Positions 1 through 10,711 of a stretch of DNA of 64,000 bases are shown here, in pieces. Every line of letters begins with the position of its first letter. The stretch's first letter is position 1. The notes beneath the pieces were generated by a model, which made no database searches, was not told the origin of the DNA, and saw only the letters and a list, made by a program, of their open reading frames with translations. This DNA comes from Litoditis marina. Lineage: Eukaryota > Nematoda > Chromadorea > Rhabditida > Rhabditidae. The position numbers were made by a program, and so were the translations under genes. The stretch spans positions 11,089,446 through 11,153,445 of the forward strand of contig OZ038433.1 in the NCBI GenBank assembly GCA_964036275.1, given 5' to 3'.

Positions 1-939
1 GTTTTCAACGTTTTTTGAACAGATCAACTGACAGACGTGTGATAAATAGTCACCACCGAATCAAATTGCATACGCATACGCACAGTAGAGAACCTGGTTC
101 GGACAAATAGAACCTTCAATTAGACCCATGACTGTATTCACTATGCTCAAATAGCCGAAACAGATACTTGGGCCATTTTTCACTAATAGACTTCCGACTA
201 ATCGTGATTAGGTTATTGAACTTTTCATTACTCTCAATGAATCTCTCTTGAAATTATCGCCTTCCGAAGCAATAAAATACAAAACAAGTAGATTTTCGTT
301 CTTTTATGTGCCTAGCTGATATTCGACTTTATATCAAATATGACCACTGTTCTACATACACACTTCTCTACCCGCCGGCAAATAATCAAACCCATGAGCC
401 AGCCCAAAAAGCGCGAGCTTCGGCGCTCTATGGCGAATTTTAACGTTCGCGCGGGTTGTGAGTACGGTACAAGTTAATTGAGAAAGTCCTTTAAGTTGAA
501 ATTTCGAAACTTTATTGAATTTTTAGCCGTTTCCGAATAATTATATTGCATCTATTGAATTGATTGCGTTTCATTAGTTTCATATCATAATGATGGTGCT
601 CAGCTTTGCGTGAAAATATCGTAGTATATATCATTGTGAATGTGCGAATCGGACCGAATTCTTTTAAACCTCATTGTGCGTGTTTTCACAAGTCGAGTTA
701 AGTTAGCTGTCTTCTGTGTAACTGTCACATTTTTTCAATAGATACCCGCCGCTCATTAATTGACAGGGACAGCGAGCTGCCGGCTGGTCCCGAAATTATT
801 TACCATTATCAGGGCATCGAAGATTTGTTGTATTATGCGCATACTCCAGCAAAGTTGCCCGAATTGTCGGAAAATGTTTCGAAAATGAACTAGTTTTTGC
901 TAATATCAAAAAATTGATGTTATTTCAGTTCATATTGCA
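1..939. other. 5' flank of the MATH-BTB gene
   Basis: No exon could be supported here. The stretch is AT-rich, with one short GC-rich hairpin-prone patch near 415-470. A decayed piece resembling the CCAGTAAAGTTGTCCGA-type element seen elsewhere lies near 846-880. The promoter of the downstream gene is presumably here, but no core promoter motif was recognised. Confidence 0.4.
923..928 (+). promoter_or_regulatory. TTTCAG acceptor 12 bases before the first ATG
   Basis: A good nematode 3' splice acceptor (TTTCAG) ends 11 bases upstream of the ATG at 940. In nematodes such a site just before the start codon is typical of spliced-leader trans-splicing, or else it is the end of a 5' UTR intron. 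The sequence alone does not distinguish the two. Confidence 0.4.
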
Positions 940-3900
940 ATGGAGGATAATTTTTATCCAGTTTTCGACGCATCGCGTTTGAAACCTAAAGGTTTGTTAA
1001 TATCGATGCTCATGAAAACATTACAGTGCTTTTAACAAAAGAGGATTATGTGGACCAATCCCGTGTCAACGGTCCTTTAAACTGCACTTGAAAAATATAT
1101 TGAAGTTCAAAGGACTGAAGCGTTGCGATTGGACCACATAATCGTCCTTCTTCAATAAATATAAGGTGGCTGTAATATTAAATGACCAACGAAAATAGAA
1201 GTAACAATACAAAAATATGGTGCTCGTCTCCTCCATTGCCTAACTGGTATAGTAGAGCCGTGCTTTGCGTCGCCGTTCATTTCGGGGATTTCTATTATTA
1301 TTCTATATGTAACCGGGTGTTTTGAGGCGACCTTGGTAGGTGACCGGTTGTTAACCTGAAACGAAAACCCGGTTACCTGTTTTTCTAACACGAAATCTGG
1401 TTTTTACCATCAATTTGTATGGAACCGAACTTTAGTTTTAGGTTACCCATCGGTTACCTGTTAGGTAGTCTGAAAGAGGGTCATTAAAAACCGTTTAGGT
1501 TACCAAAAACCCGGTTGCATATAGAATTGTTTTTCATGCTTTTCTATTGTTTGCAGCCTATCGGCGGCGAAAACTGTGGTTGCGGGTATGTACTGGTAGC
1601 CGGCTCAACAGCAGTCTACTCTTCCTGGGGAAATTTGCCCTGTGAGTCAATTTGTTGTCGATTTCCAAGGCGTAATAGTTCCAGATAAAACACTGCTGAC
1701 AAATTCCGGACAATTTTTCTCCAGGCTACTTCGGTGATCGGTGCCTCATTTTTCATGAAAAAGGAGAAGCATGTTCTCAATCATTCGCATTCCACAAGCA
1801 AGGCTCATATCTAATCCCAATTCCTAACTTTTTGATTGGTTAATTGTTGTAAATTAAATGTCTTTATGTAATCGGCGTTTGCAAGGTTATGGACAAAAGG
1901 GTCCCCAGCCATCAACCCGCTTAGTAGCCTTTGCTGAAACACCAAACACTCGATCAACTAAGCAATTTTGACATGAAGAAAACGGTTAGTTTCCCGAGTA
2001 GCCAGAACCCGAAAAAGGCAAAGCAACGGGCTCAATTTTCACCGAACACGAGAAAATTTGGCTATTTTCGATGCGAAATCCTTACTTTTCGTTTCAATCA
2101 GAAAGCGAAATCCTGTTTTTGTATTAGTCGGACCTTGCTGGTGTATCATAGATGCGATACATCGGTTACCTAACCGAGGTATCCTCAACTACTCCTTCAA
2201 TAGGGCTAGGGGAAGGGGACCCTTATCTTTTCCAATAATTATATGTTCATTGGGTATTTACCTAGGGGAGACCAGAGACCCATAACTTTTCGATTTTCTG
2301 TGGAGGGGATGTTTAACTGTTCAAACCCAGAACCGTCACTATCCCATCTATGTGGTGTATAGTATCGTTTTGAGTAGGACTTTTCGAGGTTCCAGGTTCT
2401 TCTCGACGACGAACCCGTACAGGACGCTGAGTCAGTACGAGATGAGGCTCGTCTCCCGCTCCACGTTCAATAACTCGAAGATGTTGACTATTTCTGAAGA
2501 CGTGCCGCCGTGGACGGTCGAGTTCTCCGTGACAGCAGTGAAGGATGGCGAGGAACGGGGACAGGTCAGCTATTTTCATCTAAAGAAGCGTTTACGGACA
2601 ACTCGTCCCCGCGTTGCGTGCGACAACTCGTCCCCGCCGCAGCGACAACTCGTCCCCAACTCAAAAATTGCTCAAATTAGCTTGAAACTTACAAATAAAA
2701 GTAGTGACTAGGTTGTATTTCATAAAAGAGACTGCACGTAACTTCAGAAATAGAAAACTAATGGAAATCACAAAGAAAGGCCATATTTTGCTATAATTAT
2801 CAAAAGTATCGTTAATGTGTTGTTTATGGTGACAAAACCAATTTTCGGAACATATCTATAGTTAATTTGTATTCTATAATAAGCATAAAACTTTAGAACA
2901 AATAATTTCCCTTCGAAACCGAGTTTTCAGCCAGTTTTGGGATAAAACATTGGGGACGAGTGGTCGCATGTTGAGGGACGAGTTGTCGCACACGCGACGC
3001 GCGGGGACGAGTTGTCGCGGAATCCTAAAGAAGATAAGACACCAAAAAGCAATTTACATAAGTTACCAAAAAGTTACCAACAAGAAACACCCGATTTCAA
3101 ATCGTTTTACGTGGGCCACAAAGTCACCTCACGTATATTTTCATTCCAATGCTTGTATCGTATGTTCTGTAAGCTGGACTGGCCGGATAAGCTGTTGGAG
3201 CGAAATTCGAACAATGTTTTACAGGCACACACCAGTAAAGTGTGAATATTTCACGGAAAGTAATCCATTAGTTTATATTTCTTACCAGCCTTGTATAGAT
3301 CTGTTGACTTTTTCGAGGGAAACCGTGTGGAAAACTCAAGTCTCTCATGGTGTATTCAACCACTCTATCCTATTTGGAAAAACGGTTCTCTTTCTCAAAA
3401 AAAAACGGTGAAATAGAAAAAAATATGAAATATGTAATAATCGGGAAAAACACGTGAAAGCTGAAAGCCAAACCCTATCTACAAATAAAGGTAGTAATAC
3501 CGAACAAAAACACGAATAAAACAGAAGTGTAGAAAGAAAAACACGGAAAACTAACGACTACATTTCAGAAGAGTTACTCGAACGAAAATGACGGTTCGTT
3601 CGAGATGTTCGATACAAATGAGTTCTCTAAGATGCTTGGAGAGTGCGAACGCTTCGATTTGCTGTTCAAGTTTAAGAAGATAGACGGACTGGGGTGAGTA
3701 ATGCATGTTGAGATTGAGATACATTAATACAATGAATTTTAAAATGAAGATGTCGTTTTTTTAGAAACTAGAGCTGTACGAGCTTCACATCTACATGTTT
3801 TTCACAATACAGCTAGATAAAAACGGGAAGGATGCCAGAGAGCAAGAAATTCATTTGCCTAATCGGTCAGACCGGCCGAATAGTCATAAAAATCAAAGAA

Positions 3901-6788
3901 GGGACTGGTCCTTGTCTGGATCTTGGTGTTTTTCGATCCGAAATTATAAAATCTGAACTTAGCATTCCGTAAAATGCACACACTGGTTGTTTTCCTCTCT
4001 GCGCTCTGTTTTTGTGTGCATGAGTTGGATAATTGAACTGGAAATGTCTGTTTTCGTGCAAATGAAAAATTTGAAAAGAGTTTGAACTTCGAGTTGTAAA
4101 GTAATCGCTCCTAGTTTGCATCTATTTATACTGCTCAACTCTACAATGATATAGATATTACCGTAATCGTCACCCACTCCTCCACTCGCTTTTACATTCG
4201 AATTAACGAGTAGTTTGTTAAATGTTATTTACAGATTACAGTAATATTTGCAGTCTGCGGCCGCTTCGGAACTATTAAGTGGCAGACGCTGAATCAGATG
4301 TTACACTCCTGGTGCAAGAAAAGACCTTCTGTATGAATAAAATAGTAGGTTTTTTGTTAAAATACTTCGAATTTTAAAAAATATCAAATTTTTCCGAGTT
4401 TGCACAAAGAGAGTTATTTATTTTTTTCATTTTCTCAACAAAAAAACGGGCTTGCTTTTTGCCAAATCGGGATGGTTGGTCTATTTTGGAGGCCCAATCA
4501 TGAATTGTTACGAATCGGGCTCTTTATGTATATAAGACCGTGCTAAATAAAACGTTTGCTGGATACAGGGTGGAAATTCGACAAAAAGTCGAAAACCGGA
4601 AGATAAATGTCTTTTCCGAACTGTGTGATTTCAGTTTCTCGCCAGCCATTCGCCATTTTTCACCAAACTTTTTTTTGGTGACTTCATGGAGAAGGACAAG
4701 GATTCCATCGAGTTGAAGGACATCTCGGCAGACGTGTTCACCAATCTACTCGACTTTCTTTCACAGGATCTTCACTATGTGCAGGATAAAAGTAGGAATT
4801 CTTTATTTAACCCGGTAATTCGTTAACCCCATCAGTTAACATTAACCGGGTTACCCGGTTAAACCTTTTGTTAACCACTTGGTAGCCCCAAATTTCGGCG
4901 AATTCTTTATTTAACCCGGTATTTCGTTAACCCTAGCAGTTAACCATTAACCGGGTTACCAGGTTAACCCTTTTGTTAACCACTTGGTAACCCCGATTTT
5001 CCCCCAAAACACATTGTAAAAAAGGGTTACAAAGGGATTAACAGAAGGGTTAACCCGGTTAACGGTTGATGGTTAACTGAGAGAGTTACCGATATACCGG
5101 GTTCCTTGTGGCTGATTGTGTTAACAAATTACCCGGTTCATTGTGGAATTGGCCGGCTTTGGCGGGCTTTTTCATGTTTATTCATTCACTTCGCTTCGTT
5201 ACGAGGCGGTGATAATCATAGAAGTCATGGCGGGATATTTGTAGTAGCAGTTTCTTCTGAGTTGATCTTGGCCCCTTTCCTACATAGAAGACATCATGGT
5301 GGATTATCGAATGCTCTAATGGCTTGTTACTCGTATGGCTACCCTCCCGAAGTCTAGCCCCTCTGCATTCATTGACATATCACATATGGGACCATGGGTA
5401 AACGAATTCGAGAATTCTGTATGTAACCGCTATTACATCAGTTGATCACTAACCGATTTGGAACACCGGCCTGTATGTAACCGGCGCTTTTTGGTAACCC
5501 TTTTTCAGGTAGGTAGGTAACCTAATACTAAATTTCGGTTACCGTACAAACTAACGGTAAAAACCTAATTTTACGTTAGAAAAACGGGTAGCGGGCTTTT
5601 CCTTTCAGGTTACCAACCGGTTACTTTAAAGTAGGACGGTTATGTGCTCCAATCTCGGCGCGTCAGTCCTTCAAACAGCTATTGAAAAATGTATTGCAGT
5701 TTAAAGGACTGAAGCGTTGAGATTGGAGCACATAATCGTCATTCTTTAAACCTGAAAAGTTGATTACCAAAAACCGCCGGTTACATATAGACTTCTCTGC
5801 GGCTGCGCGCCACAAAAGTTGCGCAACGCGTTAGTTTCCAGAGTCTTGGCTGGAGGTACTGGAACTGGCAGACCGATTTGATGTGGCGGCGGTGATGTCA
5901 AACGCAGAGAACGCGCTGCTGCTGATGCCCGCAGAGTTGCTGGGACTGGTCCTCGCCGATGTACTTTGCATCGCGGACAAGTACAACATGAAGACGCTGT
6001 TGGTGAGTTGCGCCACTAAGACCGCTTATGGGATGGAGGGTCGCGAACGTAACGAATTCATGGGAAAATTAGGGGTAGCGAGTTGAAAAATGAGAATTTC
6101 ATACATAATTAACAGTGTATAAGCAGAATACTAACAAAATACGCCGTTTTGGAGGGGTCGCGAGATGATTTCAAGTCAAGACCAATCTGAGGCCCTTGGT
6201 GGGGTATGATTGATTTAGTTCGTTAGTTGCCCAAGAGAGATTGAGTAGGGTGTGACTACTATAAGTTAACCAACTTGTCGGAATACGCGCAGCTGTTGTC
6301 GCGAAAACGTAAATTCGCAACGAAAGCAGGCAGCTGGACTTGTTATTGAGGAAAGGGGGAGAAATGATAGCGTTCCAAATGTATTTACTGGAGTATGCGT
6401 TGTTTTTTCCAAGAATTTCTCTAGGGTTCTGATTGGGATCCTAGGTGGGGAGTGGTATTCTTTCGGTTCGTTGGATTGGTGGCTCATCAAATTATCTTTT
6501 AACTGGGTGGCTAAACCGATGAAACCGGCTGGATGTTATTGATTTCTCTCTGATGGCGAAGGGCGAAGTTTAACCATCAATTCAACCCCTGGAACCGATG
6601 CGATTTAACTATGAATTGTTCGTGTTTTCCAGTTCAATTGTTTGAGTATGCTGAAGTCCCACGACATACGCAAGCTGTCGAAGGAAATGTTTGGAGAGCT
6701 GAGCGTGGAAACCAGCTACACCCTACTCAACAAGTTCGCTCACAAGACGGATTCAGAGGAGTCGGAGGAGTCTGAGTCGGAGCAATAA
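940..6788 (+). CDS. MATH-BTB domain protein (bath type), likely CUL3 adaptor
   Basis: Exons read as 940-991, 1557-1641, 2396-2564, 3569-3693, a doubtful 19-nt micro-exon 4569-4587, 4635-4791, 5842-6002 and 6633-6788; together in frame for about 307 aa. Exons 2-4 give a MATH (TRAF-like) region, with a stretch like QYEMRLVS followed by WTVEF. Exon 4635-4791 gives a clear BTB core (FLASHSPFFTKLFFGDF, then IELKDIS). Exon 5842-6002 gives the helix after BTB (LELADRFDV, then IADKYNMKTLL). The protein ends in a Glu/Ser-rich tail. MATH-BTB proteins recruit substrates to CUL3 ubiquitin ligases and are greatly expanded in Caenorhabditis. The MATH-to-BTB join is the weak point: the usual linker and first BTB strand are not visible, and a 4254-4330 candidate exon is out of phase. 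All other junctions keep frame. Confidence 0.8.
1036..1155. mobile_element. Palindromic TTAA MITE, copy 1
   Basis: About 115-bp near-perfect inverted repeat in an intron of the MATH-BTB gene. Arms read GATTATGTGG.CCAATC and its complement around CTTTAAACTGCA. This family recurs at 5630, 20873, 39455, 43372, 50411 (three in tandem), 53564 and 56656. The best copies are flanked by TTAA on both sides, which suggests a piggyBac-type target. No coding capacity. Confidence 0.7.
1290..1530. repeat. Degenerate palindromic GGTTACC-rich MITE
   Basis: Arms contain TTCTATATGTAACCGGG at one end and CCCGGTTGCATATAGAA at the other, with GGTTACC words between. It belongs to the same broad family as the elements at 16170, 25841 and 57694, but is too worn to show a target-site duplication. 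Confidence 0.5.
2575..3030. repeat. Element bounded by GGGGACGAGTTGTCGC words
   Basis: Inside the intron between MATH exons, the words ACAACTCGTCCCC (2597-2660) and their complement GGGGACGAGTTGTCGC (2952-3020) recur several times in opposite orientation. They bracket about 300 bp of AT-rich DNA. This is the structure of a small foldback element. Ends and target duplication were not determined. Confidence 0.45.
4800..5110. repeat. GGTTAAC/GTTAACC-rich foldback repeat
   Basis: Dense runs of GTTAACC and its complement, including a direct repeat of about 110 bp (4804-4900 against 4913-5000), then the inverted arm to about 5105. A related shorter element lies at 23080-23250 in the second F-box paralogue. 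Probably a MITE; no ORF. Confidence 0.5.
5413..5800. mobile_element. GGTTACC palindromic MITE with a TTAA MITE nested inside
   Basis: Outer arms are ATTCTGTATGTAACCG near 5423 and CGGTTACATATAGA near 5781. The inner insertion at 5630-5745 is a copy of the TTAA-flanked palindrome, with TTAA at 5626-5629 and 5746-5749. The nesting shows that the TTAA family was active after the outer element had inserted. Confidence 0.6.
6010..6210. repeat. GGGTCGCGA-type inverted element
   Basis: Contains GGTCGCGAAC at the left, GGAGGGGTCGCGAGA at the right, and ends near GAGGCCCTTGG. The same plan is seen at about 32210-32421, 41712-42124 and 44179-44392, where the right end reads CCTTGGCGGTGT. Intronic, non-coding. 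Confidence 0.5.
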
Positions 6789-8154
6789 GAAATCATCTCT
6801 AACATTCGGCTATATCTTCAACACTTATTATTCTGTCAATACAAACATGCACCAGCCGACTTTTTGCCCAAAAGGGTTTCTTTTTGATCGGGTCGCAAAA
6901 TGTAGAAACGTGAAACATCGGGACTCAAAAAATAGGGTCTGAACCAAATTTACCAAATATACCGTGTTTTTTTTGACGAAGCAGGTAAGGGGGGGGGGGG
7001 GGGGGGTGCCTGTACAAAAAGAGAGTCGCATAGAGGGAAGGCCCCTTACAAAAGGTCAGCTGGTGTGTGAATACAAGTCAAGTTTGCATTAAAGTTGTAT
7101 AATATTCACAAGTTAGGTCATAGAAGAGCGCAAATTTGGCGTTTTTGCTTTTGCACACTTTATTTTCGTACTGATTTGTCTTTAGTTCTCCTATCAATTT
7201 TATGCATGCATGGACCACTGGTGTTTTACTTTCAGTTGTAGCTCAGAAGTGGTTTTTATTTTGTTTTGATAACTAGGTTTCATCATCCCAACGTTTTAAT
7301 GTGTTACCTGCTTGTCCTTATTGTATTACACGATTTAGTCATCTCACATGCAATTTTCAAAGTTTTTGTGTTGTCTTTTATTGCGTTTTCAGTACCATGC
7401 ATTGTAATTAAATACCAACTCTCGTTATTAGTGTTAAAGGAAAACGTTACCTGTATCTCAATTCAAATTCAATGAATTTTCTGTTCAATTTTGGCAACTT
7501 GTATTTGCAACAGTATGCTCTGAATGAACTTTCTTGTTTATTGCTGTGCATGTTTGTATTTCGGCTTCGCGGGTTCCAAAGTTCAGTGGGTGTTGCCAAC
7601 CAGAGCAATTAGAGAGCATTGAGGTCAATGAGACGCAGATGGTCGGTGCGTTCTTGATCTATACGCTCTTTTGTCTGTATATAGCTAGCCCACTGCATGG
7701 CTGGTACGAGCGATTTTTTTCTTTTTATTATAGAACTTGCTCTCACTTTTGTTGAGAAGACACTCAAATTAGATTGCATATTATGCTATAGTAGGTTTTT
7801 GGGAGTAATTCAATCAACAACGGTTTGCGGTGAACCTGGCAAATTTCCAACCAGCCGATATTGACTGGAAGAAACAGATTTTGATGCGTTGGAAGAGCTT
7901 GTATTCAGAACCAAACTGCTTCACCTTTTGGTGAATTCTTCATCTGACCGGTTGGGTTAGCTGATTGGCCAATTACACAAGCAACCGGATTGCATGTGTA
8001 TAGACAGTTCAGTTGCTTTCCAAATGCAACCGGGTTGCTTTCGGTTTGCATTTTGGTTGCATGTGTAAACCGCCTAGCTGATTAGGTAACCCGTTGGTAT
8101 AGTTTATCTACTCAGGTAACCTGGAAAGAAGTTACCAAAATGAGTTAGATGAAT
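6789..8154. other. Intergenic region after the MATH-BTB gene
   Basis: No gene seen. An element runs from about 6845 (CACCAGCCGACTTTTT) to 7053 (AAGGTCAGCTGGTGTG), contains a poly-G run near 6990-7006 and has a relative at 35950-36120. A second palindromic repeat rich in CAACCGG/CCGGTTGC occupies about 7900-8090, with a relative at 31260-31415. The stretch 7060-7800 is AT-rich and unassigned. Confidence 0.5.
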
Positions 8155-10682
8155 CGCGCGCAGCGCGAAGCGCTGTGCGAGATTTGTCTTTGGTCCGGCT
8201 AATGCGCGCTTTCGTTTTTTTAGTTTCTCCTCAAAAAGGCTGAATGTTGCAAAACAAAGTTTTTATTGATGTATATGTTTTCTATAGCTAATTCCCTAAC
8301 CGTGTTTTAAATTTGAGCGAAATCGGTTAAGTTTGAGCCAAGTTATGACCTCATGCGCTTCATCAAGAGCGCCAACTGTGTGTGGGTTGTGACAAGAAAA
8401 TAAACCCAGTTTAAGGGTTTCCACTCAACCGATTTTGTTGAAAATTGTGGAAGACATGTGATACCTACTCAAACCCTCGCGGAGCAAAAAAAAATCAAGA
8501 AAAAATTGTTTTAATCAAAGTTATAGACATTTTTCGGAACGTGTCTGCGTCTCTCCATTTAGCACGCTCTCTCACTCTCTCTGTCCGGTCGACAACTCAA
8601 TTTGTATTGTAACTTAGAGTAACAATTACCGATTTGCTCGAAAATTGAAATATGATGCCATCGTGACTTTTATTTGAATATGAAGTATTCTATTCCTGAC
8701 GTCCTTCAGGATTCTGGAGACCGGATGACGTCATTTTTGAAAAGTGCAAAGTTGACGTCACATATATTTTCAAATGATGGTAATATCTTAGAAAGGATCA
8801 ATTGACGGTGAAACTCCATCTGAGAGTGATGTATTCTGGGATTCTGGAGACCAGATGACGTCGATTTTGAAAAGTGCAAAGTTGACGTCACATATATCTT
8901 TAAACGATGGTAATATCTTAGAAAGGGTCAATTAACGGTGAAACTCAATCTGAGAGTGATGTATTCTGGGATTCTGGAGACCAGGTGACGTCGATTTTGA
9001 AAAGTGCAAAGTTGACGTCACATATATCTTTAAACGATGGTAATATCTTAGAAAGGGTCAATTAACGGTGAAACTCAATCTGAGAGTGATGTATTCTGGG
9101 ATTCTGGAGACCAGGTGACGTCGATTTTGAAAAGTGCAAAGTTGACGTCACATATATCTTTAAACGATGGTAATATCTTAGAAAGGGTCAATTAACGGTG
9201 AAACTCCATCTGAGAGTGATGTATTCTGGGATTCTGGAGACCAGATGACGTCGATTTTGAAAAGTGCAAAGTTGACGTCACATATATCTTTAAACGATGG
9301 TAATATCTTAGAAAGGGTCAATTAACGGTGAAACTCAATCTGAGAGTGATGTATTCTGGGATTCTGGAGACCAGGTGACGTCGATTTTGAAAAGTGCAAA
9401 GTTGACGTCACATATATCTTTAAACGATGGTAATATCTTAGAAAGGGTCAATTAACGGTGGAACTCAATCTGAGAGTGATGTATTCTGGGATTCTGGAGA
9501 CCAGATGACGTCGATTTTGAAAAGTGCAAAGTTGACGTCACATATATTTTCAAATGCTGAAAATATCTTAAAAATGGTACATTAACGACGAAACTTTATC
9601 TAAATATGACTTATTCTGGGAATCAGAAGGCCAGACGACGTCAACTTTTCAAAAATTGACGTGAAATATGTTTTCGAATGCTGAAAGTTTCTTAGAAATG
9701 GTCAATTCACGATGAAACTTCATTCAAACATGACGTATTCTGGGATTCTGAAAAGCAGAGGGCAGAAAGTAAGTTTTTAGAACTGCAATGTTGACGTCAT
9801 ATTTTTCTCAAATGATAGTAATACTTGGCAAGTGGTTCATTAAGAAAACCATTTTATCTGCACCGTACAGATCAAACCACATACCTACGGCATGTATACA
9901 AAAAGAGAAAAATTCATGAAAAAGTGGGGGCCCAACGACTGTGAGATTTGTCTTCTGCTGTGCGCCCCTTAGACAACTACTCACAAATGGAGCAGCTACT
10001 GCTACAAAAACCGAAAAATACTCATGTATAACTGTTAATTACAAACATACAAAAGTCGTAAAATATTTTTTCAAACCTGTAAACTAGAATCTGTAAATAA
10101 CCGAAAAATACTAATATACTCAAGTATAACTGTTTATTACAAACATACAAAAGTCGTAAAATATTTCTCAAACCTGTAAACTAGAATCTACAAATCACAG
10201 ATGTTAACTCAACGTAGTCAATTATAGAGTTCCTGGTTTTGTGCACAATGGTTGGTGTTTTTGGTCATTACTTCAATTCTAGGTGCTATAACGTTTGGCA
10301 TATTATTCAACAGTTGTTCTCTCTTTCGCAGCTGTGACTTGTAGATTCTAGTTTACAGGTTTGAGAAAATATTTTACGACTTTTGTATGTTTGTAATAAA
10401 CAGTTATAATTATATGAATGTGCTCAGTAAAATATATTTTGTTCAAATAAATAACCTAATATAACAGTTATACTTGAGTATATTAGTATTTTTCGGTTAT
10501 TTACAGATTCTAGTTTACAGGTTTGAAAAAATATTTTACGACTTTTGTATGTTTGTAATTAACAGTTATACATGAGTATTTTTCGGTTTTTGTAGCAGTA
10601 GCTGCTCCATTTGAGAGTAGTTGTCTAAGGGGCGCACAGCAGAAGACAAATCTCACAGTCGTTGGGCCCCCACTTTTTCATG
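8155..10682 (+). mobile_element. Composite satellite-plus-palindrome element, copy 1
   Basis: Starts CGCGCGCAGCGCGAAGCGC and ends CACTTTTTCATG, flanked by AAT on both sides (8152-8154, 10683-10685). The order is a unique head of about 550 bp, seven 130-bp tandem units, and a ~770-bp palindrome. A second copy with the same ends and the same AAT flanks lies at 16905-19996. No long ORF, so it must be non-autonomous. Its right end is only about 29 bp from the start codon at 10712, so it forms the immediate 5' flank of the first F-box paralogue. Confidence 0.75.
8711..9620 (+). repeat. 130-bp tandem repeat array (7 units)
   Basis: Units begin ATTCTGGAGACC at 8711, 8841, 8971, 9101, 9231, 9361 and 9491, an exact 130-bp period. 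Each contains two or more TGACGTCA-like words (GATGACGTC and GTTGACGTCAC). Diverged units continue to about 9780. The array lies inside the composite element. Confidence 0.9.
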
Positions 10683-10686
10683 AATA
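9912..10686. repeat. Large palindrome at the end of composite element copy 1
   Basis: The left arm from ATTCATGAAAAAGTGGGG (9912) is matched by the complementary right arm ending CCCCACTTTTTCATGAAT (10686). Arms of about 330 bp share AAAAGTCGTAAAATATT and CAGTAGCTGCTCC blocks. An extra ~75-bp AT-rich stretch near 10405-10480 is absent from the second copy. Confidence 0.85.
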
Positions 10687-10711
10687 ATTGTATTCATTTT
10701 CCTTGTGTCAG

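Noticed and set aside
4254..4330. Possible exon (CGRFGTIKW...) in the MATH-BTB gene
   Set aside because: It has good splice sites, but its open frame does not match the phase of exon 3569-3693 and the matching phase has a stop.
8155..10682. Helitron interpretation (5' TC, A/T insertion site)
   Set aside because: The left junction could be read as A|TC, but no CTRR 3' end with a hairpin is present, and the 3-bp AAT duplication reading fits both copies and the empty site equally well.
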